NCBI GenBank assembly: GCA_013823725.1
Contig: PNMQ01000002.1
Coordinates: 124,001-188,000, forward strand
Source: Candidatus Pelagibacter sp.
Lineage (GTDB): Bacteria; Pseudomonadota; Alphaproteobacteria; Paracaedibacterales; CAIOTO01
Direction: 5' to 3'
DNA: 64,000 nucleotides
Shown here piece by piece: positions 9,205 to 18,321 of the stretch. The first letter of the stretch is position 1. Every line of letters starts with the position of its first letter. The notes beneath the pieces were generated by a model that worked only from the letters and a program-made list of their open reading frames with translations, did not search any database and was not told where the DNA came from. The position numbers were made by a program, and so were the translations under genes.

Positions 9205-10671
9205 TTAAAGAATATTTAGTTGTCCCTGCTCTATGCAATATATGCGATGACAACAGGATTTTAGAAAATTTTCATCATGGCTTATGATCACAAATGATTT
9301 TTGATGTAAGTGCGTACTTTCATAAAGGTATTCATTTAAAATATTTTTGTTTTCTCTATCCAAAGATGCTGTAGGTTCATCCAAAAAATACAATTGTGAA
9401 TTAATAAGAAAAGACTTTATTAAGCTTAGCCTTTGACGTTGTCCGCCAGATAGCTCAAAGGGAAATCTTTGTAACAGATCGATAGACAATTGAAATCGCT
9501 TAAAATAAAAATCCAACTTCTGAATAATTTCATTGTCAGAAAGTGATGGTTCAAAAACTTTAAGCCCTTCAGTAATAGATTCAAACACGCGCAGTAAAGG
9601 GTTGAAAGTACTTAAACTATCCTGAAAAACAAGTTGTACATTGCGGTAATAATCATTAATATTTTTTATTTTTTTAATTACTTGGTCACAAAAATACAAA
9701 CCTCCAATATAAGGAATTAGCTGCATACAAGCTAAAGCAAAGGATGTTTTTCCTGAAGCGTTAGGCCCTATCAGACCCACAATTTCGCCTCTATTTACTG
9801 AAAATTCTTCAACGTTAATGGTAAGGTTGTTATCTCTGCGTATTTCCAATTTTTGAGCTGTTAAAATTCTTTTGAAAACTTCTATAGTTTGCTTTTGTTG
9901 GGTAGATATAGGATTAACTACTTGATTGTCTTGGGGCCTTTTAATAAGACCTGTTGGTGTTAAATCAAATATTGGTTTTTTAAGATAATCAACAGATTGC
10001 TGATCATGTGAGATAAAAATCAAACTAAATTTATACTCATTTTGTAATTTTAAGAGTAGATTAAGAAGAAGAAATTTACTGTCCTTATCCAAAGAACTTG
10101 TAGGTTCATCTGCAATTAAAACTGAGGGTTTCAAAGCCAAGGCTTGCGCAATCGCCACACGTTGCTTTTGACCACCCGACAATTGATGAGGATATGATTT
10201 TTTAAAAACTTTTGTCGTCGGTAAGTTAACTAATTCAAGAAGATCATCAACATCTGAATCAATAAGGCTATTTTTTAAACACTTTTTTTCAGATTTAAAA
10301 TTTTGAATAACAGATTCTTTTATTTGATGTTCAATTGTTTGAATAGGATTTAAACTAGACATGCTATCTTGCAATATCAAACCTATTTTGTGCCCTCTAA
10401 CGGAGCACATTTCATGATCATTAAAAATTAAAATATTGTTTCCGTTTAAACGGACTTCACCCTTAACTTCAGCTATTTCTTTATTTAATAAACCAACCAA
10501 GGACAAAGATAGTAATGATTTTCCAGAACCGTTAGGTCCCATAATAGTTATAGATTCAGAAGATTTTAAATGGAATGAAACATTTTCAAATACTGTTTTT
10601 GTTTGATTACAGCCCTGGATTATCGGTAAAAGTGATATTTTTAAATTATTGACAGCAAGAATGTAATCCAT
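9205..10671 (-). CDS. Duplicated-NBD ABC transporter ATPase (peptide/microcin C, YejF/DppDF-like)
   Basis: Two Walker A (GPNGSGKS, GPNASGKT) and two signature motifs (LSGGQKQR, LSGGQRQR). Confidence 0.85.
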   Translation of the reverse strand: MDYILAVNNLKISLLPIIQGCNQTKTVFENVSFHLKSSESITIMGPNGSGKSLLSLSLVGLLNKEIAEVKGEVRLNGNNILIFNDHEMCSVRGHKIGLILQDSMSSLNPIQTIEHQIKESVIQNFKSEKKCLKNSLIDSDVDDLLELVNLPTTKVFKKSYPHQLSGGQKQRVAIAQALALKPSVLIADEPTSSLDKDSKFLLLNLLLKLQNEYKFSLIFISHDQQSVDYLKKPIFDLTPTGLIKRPQDNQVVNPISTQQKQTIEVFKRILTAQKLEIRRDNNLTINVEEFSVNRGEIVGLIGPNASGKTSFALACMQLIPYIGGLYFCDQVIKKIKNINDYYRNVQLVFQDSLSTFNPLLRVFESITEGLKVFEPSLSDNEIIQKLDFYFKRFQLSIDLLQRFPFELSGGQRQRLSLIKSFLINSQLYFLDEPTASLDRENKNILNEYLYESTHLHQKSFVIISHDENFLKSCCHRIYCIEQGQLNIL

Positions 10672-10672
10672 T

Positions 10673-11392
10673 TTATTTTGTAACTATATCAAAATCGGCT
10701 TTTGAAATAAGGCTTAGAGCAGCATTCCAATCTCTTTCCCCCCTGTGTGTCTCGAAATTCATTAAATCAGCATGAGCCTTTTGACAAATTTCATGAGAAG
10801 GATAAATAAGTGGCGTATGACATGACATACACAAACATTGAACTTTACATGCTTCTTCTAAATGGTGTGTGAGAAAAAAAGCTTCTTCAACAGAAGAACC
10901 TACAGATATTGTCCCGTGATTTTCAAGAAACATAACATTATTATTTTCTAAATCTTTCGCAACATTATAACATTGAGTTTTTTCATCCAAAACAAGCGAA
11001 TCGTAGGCATGATAAGACACAGTATTATAAAAATGCAAGGCAAATTGTGATATTGGCAAAAGCCCACATTTCATAGATGACACAGCAACACCCGCTGTGG
11101 TATGCAAATGAACAATAGAGTTCACATCTGATCTGGATTGATAAATAGCGTTATGAAGAAGAACCCCTGTCGGGTTAGCAAGTTCAAAGTATTGCTCTAA
11201 TGGTTGTGAAAAGATAACTTCGACTAATTCAGAACTTTGAACGTCTTTAAAAAGACAATTAAACGGATTAATATAAAATCCTGTGTTATCTTCGTTGCGA
11301 CAAGACATATGTGTGTAGGTCCAATTATCCCAAGATTTAATTGATGCAATTTTGTATGTTAAAGCTAATTTTTGTCTTAAACTAAGGTCCAT
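10673..11392 (-). CDS. Class II aldolase/adducin family protein
   Basis: NPTGVLLHNAIYQSRSDVNSIVHLHTTAGVAVS, FLENHGTISVG, FFLTHHLEEACKVQ. Confidence 0.88.
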   Translation of the reverse strand: MDLSLRQKLALTYKIASIKSWDNWTYTHMSCRNEDNTGFYINPFNCLFKDVQSSELVEVIFSQPLEQYFELANPTGVLLHNAIYQSRSDVNSIVHLHTTAGVAVSSMKCGLLPISQFALHFYNTVSYHAYDSLVLDEKTQCYNVAKDLENNNVMFLENHGTISVGSSVEEAFFLTHHLEEACKVQCLCMSCHTPLIYPSHEICQKAHADLMNFETHRGERDWNAALSLISKADFDIVTK

Positions 11393-11412
11393 ACAAACTC
11401 AAATACATTTTT

Positions 11413-13188
11413 TTAATCAGTGCACATCGTTTGGCTAAGCTGCTTATTCCATAAATTAGCATAAATACCATTGCTTGCAAGTAATGTTGCGTGATTACCC
11501 GTTTCAACAATAACACCTTGATCCAAAACATGAATAATATCGGCTTCGACAACAGTTGAAAGTCTGTGAGCTACAATAATAGTCGTTCTATCTTTCATTA
11601 ATCTGTTTAGAGTGGTTTTTATTTTCTTCTCAGCTTCAGTATCCAAAGAAGACGTTGCCTCATCTAACAGAAGAATAGGTGAATTTTTTAAAAATGCTCG
11701 TGCAATAGACAAACGTTGCTTTTGCCCCCCTGACAAACGAATACCATTTTCACCAATTTCAGTCTGGTATCCTTGGGGTAAATTTTGAATAAAATCTTGT
11801 GCTTCAGCATTAATAGCAGCTTGCTCAACATCATCTTTCGAATAGTGTCTATCAAGATAAGCAATGTTATCAAATACTGTACGATCAAATAATTGAACAT
11901 CCTGATTAACAATAGAAATTTGATCTCTTAAAAAGGATAACGAAAATTGCTTAACGTCATGTTTGTCTATTAGAATTTGTCCTGAACAAGCATCAAAGAA
12001 ACGAGGGATAAGATTTAAAAGAGTAGATTTACCACTTCCACTGGGCCCAACAAAAGCAACCGTTTCTCCTGGCTGAATGGAAAAATTCAAGCCTTTTAAA
12101 ACATCAATTTTATTTTGTGTTTGAGGATCTGTATAACTAAAATGAATGTCTATAAAATCAATCGAACCTTTTAATTTATTCAATGATAATGGAGATTTTG
12201 CCTCTTCTACTCTTACTGGGGTATCAAGAACATCAAATATTCTTTTTGAAGCAGCAAGACCTTCTTGTAAATTTGTATTTAAATTAGACAATCTTTTGAT
12301 GGGTTCATAAATTAACAACAAAGCTGCTATAAAAGTCATAAAATCGCCAGGTGTGCGACTGTTATGAACAACTTCGTAGCCACCATAAGCAATGACAGAA
12401 ACAATAGCAATTCCTCCTACTGTTTCAACAATGGGATGGGAGGCAAATCGGGTTCTTGCTGCCTTCATACTAAGATTAAAAATTTTTTCAAGAACGACTT
12501 CTATATTCGCGTTCTCTTTTTTTTCCATGATAAATGATTTTACAACACGAATGTTTCTAAAAATTTGACCCAAAACATGAGACAACAACGCTTGTGAATC
12601 CTGCGTTAAATGCGTCACTTTACGCATTTTTCTACCTAACTTAAGGATAGGATAAAATGCTGTTGGAAAAACTATAAATGTTATGCAGGAAAGTACCGGA
12701 TCTGTATAAAACATTAATGCCAACAAGAAAATTAATGTAAAAAGATCTTTGCCAATACCCATTAAAGTTGTAGCCATAGCATTTCGCATCATAATCACGT
12801 CGCTTGTGAAATATGAAATAATTTGCCCTGAAGATGTTTTTATAAAATAATCAAGATCTTGATATAATAAATGACTTGCTAATTTTTTTTGTATATCTGT
12901 AATGATTCTTTGACCAACCTGGTTCATCAGCACAGATTCTGCATAAGCACTTATACCTTTTATAATGAATGCAGATAAAACAGAAGCACATACAATAAAA
13001 AGAACTGAACCTTCTTTGCTAACGAAGATTTTATCAAAAACAGGTTTTAACGAATAAGGCAAAAATGATGTAGCAAGAGAACCTATTATCATAAAAAAAA
13101 CAGCAAGAAAAATTTTCTTACGATGAGGCATAACAAAAGTATGCACAACTCTTTTATAGGTTTCTAATGATGTAATCTTTCCGTTCAA
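11413..13188 (-). CDS. MsbA-like lipid/multidrug ABC exporter
   Basis: TMD-NBD fusion with GPSGSGKST and LSGGQKQRLSIARAFLKNSPILLLDEATSSLD. Confidence 0.85.
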   Translation of the reverse strand: MNGKITSLETYKRVVHTFVMPHRKKIFLAVFFMIIGSLATSFLPYSLKPVFDKIFVSKEGSVLFIVCASVLSAFIIKGISAYAESVLMNQVGQRIITDIQKKLASHLLYQDLDYFIKTSSGQIISYFTSDVIMMRNAMATTLMGIGKDLFTLIFLLALMFYTDPVLSCITFIVFPTAFYPILKLGRKMRKVTHLTQDSQALLSHVLGQIFRNIRVVKSFIMEKKENANIEVVLEKIFNLSMKAARTRFASHPIVETVGGIAIVSVIAYGGYEVVHNSRTPGDFMTFIAALLLIYEPIKRLSNLNTNLQEGLAASKRIFDVLDTPVRVEEAKSPLSLNKLKGSIDFIDIHFSYTDPQTQNKIDVLKGLNFSIQPGETVAFVGPSGSGKSTLLNLIPRFFDACSGQILIDKHDVKQFSLSFLRDQISIVNQDVQLFDRTVFDNIAYLDRHYSKDDVEQAAINAEAQDFIQNLPQGYQTEIGENGIRLSGGQKQRLSIARAFLKNSPILLLDEATSSLDTEAEKKIKTTLNRLMKDRTTIIVAHRLSTVVEADIIHVLDQGVIVETGNHATLLASNGIYANLWNKQLSQTMCTD

Positions 13189-13215
13189 TGATTAGCCTAA
13201 TTTCTACTGAGCAAA

Positions 13216-13734
13216 CTATTTTTTATATTTTTCAGCTTGAATAACTGCTTTATCAAGCTCTTCTTGTGTGCAAAAACCAACTAAAACAGGGTTTTTTGGT
13301 TTAATATTAATGCTATTTTTATGTGTTTTTAAACGCACGGTTTCAATGGTTTTCTTCGTTGTGCTTAACAACTTCATAATCATATTATCTGTAAAATGCG
13401 GATAATATTTTACAATCCATGCAATAGCATCAGGCCTATCTTGTCTTTTTGCAAGAGGGGTATACTTTACTTTTTTCTTTGATATTTTATATTCTGGTGC
13501 TTCTTTTAATTTTAAAGATCGAGATGAATCTTCTTCACACTTTTTTATCTCTTCTAATGTCAACTGAGAAGATGCTATAGGATCTAAACCTAAAATTGGA
13601 CTAGGACCATCATGATCCGCTAAAGCTTGAATCTCTAAAATGTGTATATCACAAAAATCTGAAATTTGCTCGAACGTAAGAGCAGTATTTTCAATTAACC
13701 ATATAGCAGTAGCTTTTGGCATTAATGGTGACAT
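13216..13734 (-). CDS. trcR: DUF1013/TrcR-type cell-cycle transcriptional regulator
   Basis: PLMPKATAIWLIENTALTFEQISDFC...LEIQALADHD...GLDPIASSQLTLEEI, characteristic of alphaproteobacterial DUF1013. Confidence 0.85.
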   Translation of the reverse strand: MSPLMPKATAIWLIENTALTFEQISDFCDIHILEIQALADHDGPSPILGLDPIASSQLTLEEIKKCEEDSSRSLKLKEAPEYKISKKKVKYTPLAKRQDRPDAIAWIVKYYPHFTDNMIMKLLSTTKKTIETVRLKTHKNSINIKPKNPVLVGFCTQEELDKAVIQAEKYKK

Positions 13735-13964
13735 AACAGTGATTCCTTATTTTTTTAAAATACGTTATTAGGTAGTATGCGATTGTTCACAAAAAAGTGC
13801 AAAGGTTTTTTAATGGGATCTGCTTCTATCGGAGCAGTTTTACTATTTTTTTCTCAAAACCATGTCTTTCAAGAGGAGATTTTTTTCCACATGATGATAC
13901 AAGAAAACAAAGTAAAAAACAAAGAGTTGTTTTTTTCACGAAAGACACTTTTGATACAATGAAA

Positions 13965-14040
13965 TGGTGGGTGATGAAGGGATTGAACCTCCGACCCTCT
14001 CGGTGTAAACGAGACGCTCTACCGCTGAGCTAATCACCCA
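13965..14040 (-). tRNA. tRNA-Val (TAC anticodon), CCA encoded
   Basis: Minus strand TGGGTGATTAGCTCAGCGGTAGAGCGTCTCGTTTACACCGAGAGGGTCGGAGGTTCAATCCCTTCATCACCCACCA; complete cloverleaf. Confidence 0.97.
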
Positions 14041-14127
14041 ATAGAGATTAATATAAGTTCTTTTTTGCTGCATTGCAAGATATTTTTTATATCATGATAA
14101 TTTTATATCCATATTTTATGTTACAGG

Positions 14128-15063
14128 TTATTCTTCACTATCATCTCCCTCCCCTTCGTCAGAATCGCCTTCTGAATCAGAGTCACCCCCTTCTTCATCT
14201 TTTTTAGCTGTACTTGCTTTTTTTCCCTTCTTAGATTTTTTTTTCTTTTCAATGTTTGCCACTGGTGCTTGTTCAGTGTCTACTTCTAAATTCATAGAAT
14301 CTTCCTCTGACCCTTGCATCATATCACCCATTTGATTTTGCATTTGCCCCATCATTTGTGGATTAGGAATTGAAGGCAATTTAGGAATAACCATTCCAGG
14401 AATTCCTGCGGGTGGCTGTAATAATTTTTCTGGCATAGGTGGAAAAACAATAGCTGGAATTTTTGATAGCATTGCAGGTCCATTTGGCATTTGTGAAAGT
14501 CTTTCTTGTATCGTTTCTCTAATGGACATTCCTTCAGATATGGTATTTTCAATCCTTGATACAAGCACATCAAATTTAACTTCTAGTGCAGATAACCTTG
14601 AACACAACCCTACGACAACTTGCCCTGCAGCAGGTATAGCCATCGCGGCAGTTAAAACAGGAGAACCACACTGAAATGCAAACGTTTTAAACATGATAAC
14701 AGGAGGCATAACTCTAAAGTTGATGGATTGCACATAAAGTTTATAAACTTCTAAACCTATTAACATATAAGATTTTAAAAGAACTTCTGCAGGTACAACC
14801 GGAGACTGAAGTGTTAGACGTGCAGTTTGTATATTTGCTTTTGTTTTAACTAAAGCTGTTCCAAAGGATTCAAATAAGCCCGGAAAGGCTGTAAGAAATT
14901 TAATAATTTCTCCTCCTGGGTTTTTACCACCACCCGTTAAACCTTTTAATTTTTTACCCATTTTAAAACTATATGCATCGGAAGCCATAAATATAGCTAT
15001 GCACAAACAGAATATAAAATTTTTATATAATTTAACCATTAAAAAATAAGGTATATTTTTCAT
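14128..15063 (-). CDS. Exported hypothetical protein with Met/Pro-rich region and Lys-rich then Asp/Glu/Ser-rich tail
   Basis: Hydrophobic N-terminus; C-terminus EKKKKSKKGKKASTAKKDEEGGDSDSEGDSDEGEGDDSEE. Confidence 0.8.
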   Translation of the reverse strand: MKNIPYFLMVKLYKNFIFCLCIAIFMASDAYSFKMGKKLKGLTGGGKNPGGEIIKFLTAFPGLFESFGTALVKTKANIQTARLTLQSPVVPAEVLLKSYMLIGLEVYKLYVQSINFRVMPPVIMFKTFAFQCGSPVLTAAMAIPAAGQVVVGLCSRLSALEVKFDVLVSRIENTISEGMSIRETIQERLSQMPNGPAMLSKIPAIVFPPMPEKLLQPPAGIPGMVIPKLPSIPNPQMMGQMQNQMGDMMQGSEEDSMNLEVDTEQAPVANIEKKKKSKKGKKASTAKKDEEGGDSDSEGDSDEGEGDDSEE

Positions 15064-15213
15064 TAAATTATGAGAAATTAATATTAATTTTTAATTAATT
15101 TCGATTTATCTATATATAAAGTATCTTAAAAATGTATATATTTAAGGTAAAATATTATTGATAATAAAAAAAACTAAATTTAAATTTTAAATCATTATTA
15201 ATATTTTACTTGT

Positions 15214-16452
15214 ATGATGCATATAGATATTAAATGTTTTTTACAAATTATGTTTTATTTACAATCTATAAAATCTGCTAAATTCGCATCTTTAAATCTA
15301 CTCACATTAATTTATTTTATAACAACCCACGCATTTTCCTCACAAGCTAGCATAAGTTATATAATTGGTGGCGGAACTTCAAACCCTCCTCGAATAAATA
15401 CTTCAACAGCATTTCCCGATGCATTAGCCATTTCGTTGAAAAATATTCAAGCCGTCGTACAAGATTCAAAAGGCAACATCTATGTCGCAGACTCTGAACG
15501 AACATCTATTTTAAAGGCAACACTTAATGCCAATTCCCAAACACAGCCCAGCTACACAATTTCCACTATAGTTTCAGGTGTCCCAGGTTGTTTTGTTTTA
15601 GCCATAGATTCTAAAGATAATCTTTATACCGTCGATAACGTACAGCACCAAATTATAAAAATAAACACCACAACGGGTCAAAATTCAGTTATTGCTGAAA
15701 ATTTACCCTCATCTAACAGCACAGGAAATGACAACAATTCTATTAATTTTGGAATTATTCGTGGCATAGCTGTCGATTCAAACTTTAATGTTTTTATCAC
15801 TGACACCGATCAAAATATGATTAAAAAAATACCTACCAATGATCAAGGAAATACTTATCAGCCCCTTATAACAATTGCTGGTCAGGCTCCATCTAAATTG
15901 GTCAGCACCAATAATTTGTGTGTTCCAGCTGCACTTGCAGATAATGCAGGATATCTAGATGGTATTGCTACTCAAGCTAAATTTAATTCTCCTAGAGGTA
16001 TTGCCGTTGATAATGCAGGAAATCTTTATGTGGCAGATATGCAAAACCACCTTATTAGAAAGTTAACCAATCAAAATGGGGCGTATACTGTTTCAACCCT
16101 TGCTGGCTCAATGTCCTCAAATGGACAACCTAATCCTGGTTTCATGGGTGATAATGGGCAAGGTCGATCAGCCCAACTTAATGGACCGACCGGCGTTAGT
16201 GTATCTAAAGATGGCAATAAAATTTACTGGGTTGAGTTTCAAAATAATTTAATCAGAAGTCTAGACAGTCAAAGTGGCATCATATCAACATTAGCATCTA
16301 ATTCAGCTACACCAAATGCAAACATGTCGATACAAAATGCCATGCTTGCTAACCCTGTTAGACTGTCCATGTTTTATAAACCAGACGGATCACCACAAGG
16401 ACTTCTTATAGCAGATCGCAACAACAACTTAGTGAAAAAAATACTATTTTAA
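15214..16452 (+). CDS. Exported NHL-repeat beta-propeller protein
   Basis: Recurrent GIAVDNAGNLYVADMQNHLIRKL, GIAVDSNFNVFITDTDQNMIKKI and GVSVSKDGNKIYWVEFQNNLIRSL; signal-peptide-like N-terminus. Confidence 0.87.
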   Translation: MMHIDIKCFLQIMFYLQSIKSAKFASLNLLTLIYFITTHAFSSQASISYIIGGGTSNPPRINTSTAFPDALAISLKNIQAVVQDSKGNIYVADSERTSILKATLNANSQTQPSYTISTIVSGVPGCFVLAIDSKDNLYTVDNVQHQIIKINTTTGQNSVIAENLPSSNSTGNDNNSINFGIIRGIAVDSNFNVFITDTDQNMIKKIPTNDQGNTYQPLITIAGQAPSKLVSTNNLCVPAALADNAGYLDGIATQAKFNSPRGIAVDNAGNLYVADMQNHLIRKLTNQNGAYTVSTLAGSMSSNGQPNPGFMGDNGQGRSAQLNGPTGVSVSKDGNKIYWVEFQNNLIRSLDSQSGIISTLASNSATPNANMSIQNAMLANPVRLSMFYKPDGSPQGLLIADRNNNLVKKILF

Positions 16453-17339
16453 TGCTCGTTAATAATTTCTTGAATAAAGGAATCTTTATTATTCCATTCT
16501 TCCTTAATTTTAACAAAAAGAAATAAATGAACTTTTTTACCCAATAATTTTTCTAATTCACCTCGAGCTCTTTGACCAATTTGCTTGATCATAGCACCGC
16601 CTTTTCCGATCACAATCTTTTTCTGTGTATCTCTAGAAACAACAATGGTTTGCGATATTTTTAAGGAACCATCTTTAAAATTTTCGTACAAATCTGTTGT
16701 GACAAAAGTTTCGTAAGGCAATTCTTGATCAAGGTGAAGAAAAAGTTTTTCACGTGTGATTTCGCTAGACCATGTTCGTTCTGACAAATTGGTAATATCT
16801 TCAGAATCATAAAACCACGGCTGTTCTGGAAGATATTTTGGAATTTCAGCAATAAGATCAGAAACACCCTTGTTTTTTTGAGCAGAGATCATAAAGGTTT
16901 TTTCAAATCTTATGAATTCGTTTTCTAAACTTGCAAATTTTTGGGTAATCTCAATCAAACGTTCTGGTTTAACTAAATCAATCTTATTTAACACAAGAAT
17001 ATTTTTTCGTCTCGACAAAAGCTTTTTAATAAATTTTGCATCTTCTGTGACAGAATCATTTTTAACATCAAAAAGATATAAATTCAGATCAGCATCACCT
17101 GGTGCAGACATTGCTTCTTTCACAATAGCTTTTTCTAATGCTTTCTTAGGCGTAAACAAACCCGGTGTGTCAACTAAGACGATCTGATTAACATCATCGG
17201 TAAATATTCCCAATATTCGACGACGTGTTGTTTGAACTTTGGGAGAAACAATAGAAACTTTAGACTGAATAATAGTATTCACTAAAGTTGATTTACCAGC
17301 GTTGGGACGCCCTAAAATAGATACGAAACCACATTTCAT
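16449..17339 (-). CDS. era: GTPase Era
   Basis: GRPNAGKSTLVNT, VDTPGLF, NKIDL; C-terminal KH domain IVIGKGGAMIKQIGQRARGELEKLLGKKVHLFLFVKI. Confidence 0.96.
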   Translation of the reverse strand: MKCGFVSILGRPNAGKSTLVNTIIQSKVSIVSPKVQTTRRRILGIFTDDVNQIVLVDTPGLFTPKKALEKAIVKEAMSAPGDADLNLYLFDVKNDSVTEDAKFIKKLLSRRKNILVLNKIDLVKPERLIEITQKFASLENEFIRFEKTFMISAQKNKGVSDLIAEIPKYLPEQPWFYDSEDITNLSERTWSSEITREKLFLHLDQELPYETFVTTDLYENFKDGSLKISQTIVVSRDTQKKIVIGKGGAMIKQIGQRARGELEKLLGKKVHLFLFVKIKEEWNNKDSFIQEIINEH

Positions 17340-18127
17340 GAAGGTACACTTTCTTCATTAATATTTGACAACTCATCATTTTCCGTATTTTCTTTGATCT
17401 TTTTTTTGGGTTTTAACTTTGCTGTTTTAACAGTAGAAATATTTTCATCCATTTCAACTTTTGTAGTTTCAACATGATTATCAATTTTTGTATTTTGAGA
17501 CTCTTTTTGATTAGAAGACTCTGACGCAGAATGCTCTGAATGACTATGCTTGATAAATCTTCTTTTTTTATTTGTGTGCTGATTATTTACAGCATCGAGA
17601 TCTCTTGATTCACTATCTGAAGGGCTTTTAACGCCATCCATATCTTTGTTCAAAGAATCATTGATAGTATTTTCAATTTTATGTTTGTATTGCTCTTTTT
17701 TGTTTTCTTGATTTTCCGACACTAAAGAATCAATAATAGGATTTCTTTTGCCAGAATGTTGATGAGGATTCGTTGATGAATTCCCTTCATTTGGATTTCT
17801 GTAATGTTGTGGCTGTGCGCCTTGGGGTTGACTTCTTGCAGCATTATTTCTTTGATTTTGTATGTTTTGTTGTTCTTGGTCATAACGAATGCGTTCATTT
17901 AAAAAACGCAAATAATGTTCAGCATGTTGAAAATAATTTTCAGCATCAATTCTATCACCAGATCTCAAGGATTCTTTGGCATAATTAGTATACTTATCAA
18001 AACTTTGTTGATAGAATGCTCTATTTTTTAATTTCACATCATCTTTTGAATCCACATATGATGCACTTGAATGGACATTTCTTTGTGGTCTTTGATTTGG
18101 GGGACGCGGACGTGATTTTTTAAGCAT
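17336..18127 (-). CDS. DUF4167 domain protein
   Basis: N-terminal FDKYTNYAKESLRSGDRIDAENYFQHAEHYLRFLNER, typical of alphaproteobacterial DUF4167; low-complexity C-terminus. Confidence 0.82.
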   Translation of the reverse strand: MLKKSRPRPPNQRPQRNVHSSASYVDSKDDVKLKNRAFYQQSFDKYTNYAKESLRSGDRIDAENYFQHAEHYLRFLNERIRYDQEQQNIQNQRNNAARSQPQGAQPQHYRNPNEGNSSTNPHQHSGKRNPIIDSLVSENQENKKEQYKHKIENTINDSLNKDMDGVKSPSDSESRDLDAVNNQHTNKKRRFIKHSHSEHSASESSNQKESQNTKIDNHVETTKVEMDENISTVKTAKLKPKKKIKENTENDELSNINEESVPS

Positions 18128-18321
18128 TCTTTCCTCTTAAATTAAGTAACATATAAAATTTCATAACTAAAAAATTAGTTTTATGCATTTTTTAATTTCA
18201 ATAAATCTTGCATTATAATGAAAAAAATTCGGTTTTTATGGACCATTTTTTTCATTATGTTATAGTATTATTATAGATTGTCTTTTTTTTCATGCAAGTT
18301 TTAATTTTCTAAGTTGGTAAA

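Noticed and set aside
11688-11912. 74-aa minus-strand ORF overlapping the MsbA-like gene
   Set aside because: Alternative frame of the NBD-coding region, not an independent gene.
13797-14033. 78-aa plus-strand ORF running into tRNA-Val
   Set aside because: As an intact gene it is implausible because its 3' part overlaps the complement of a tRNA; kept only as a possible decay remnant.
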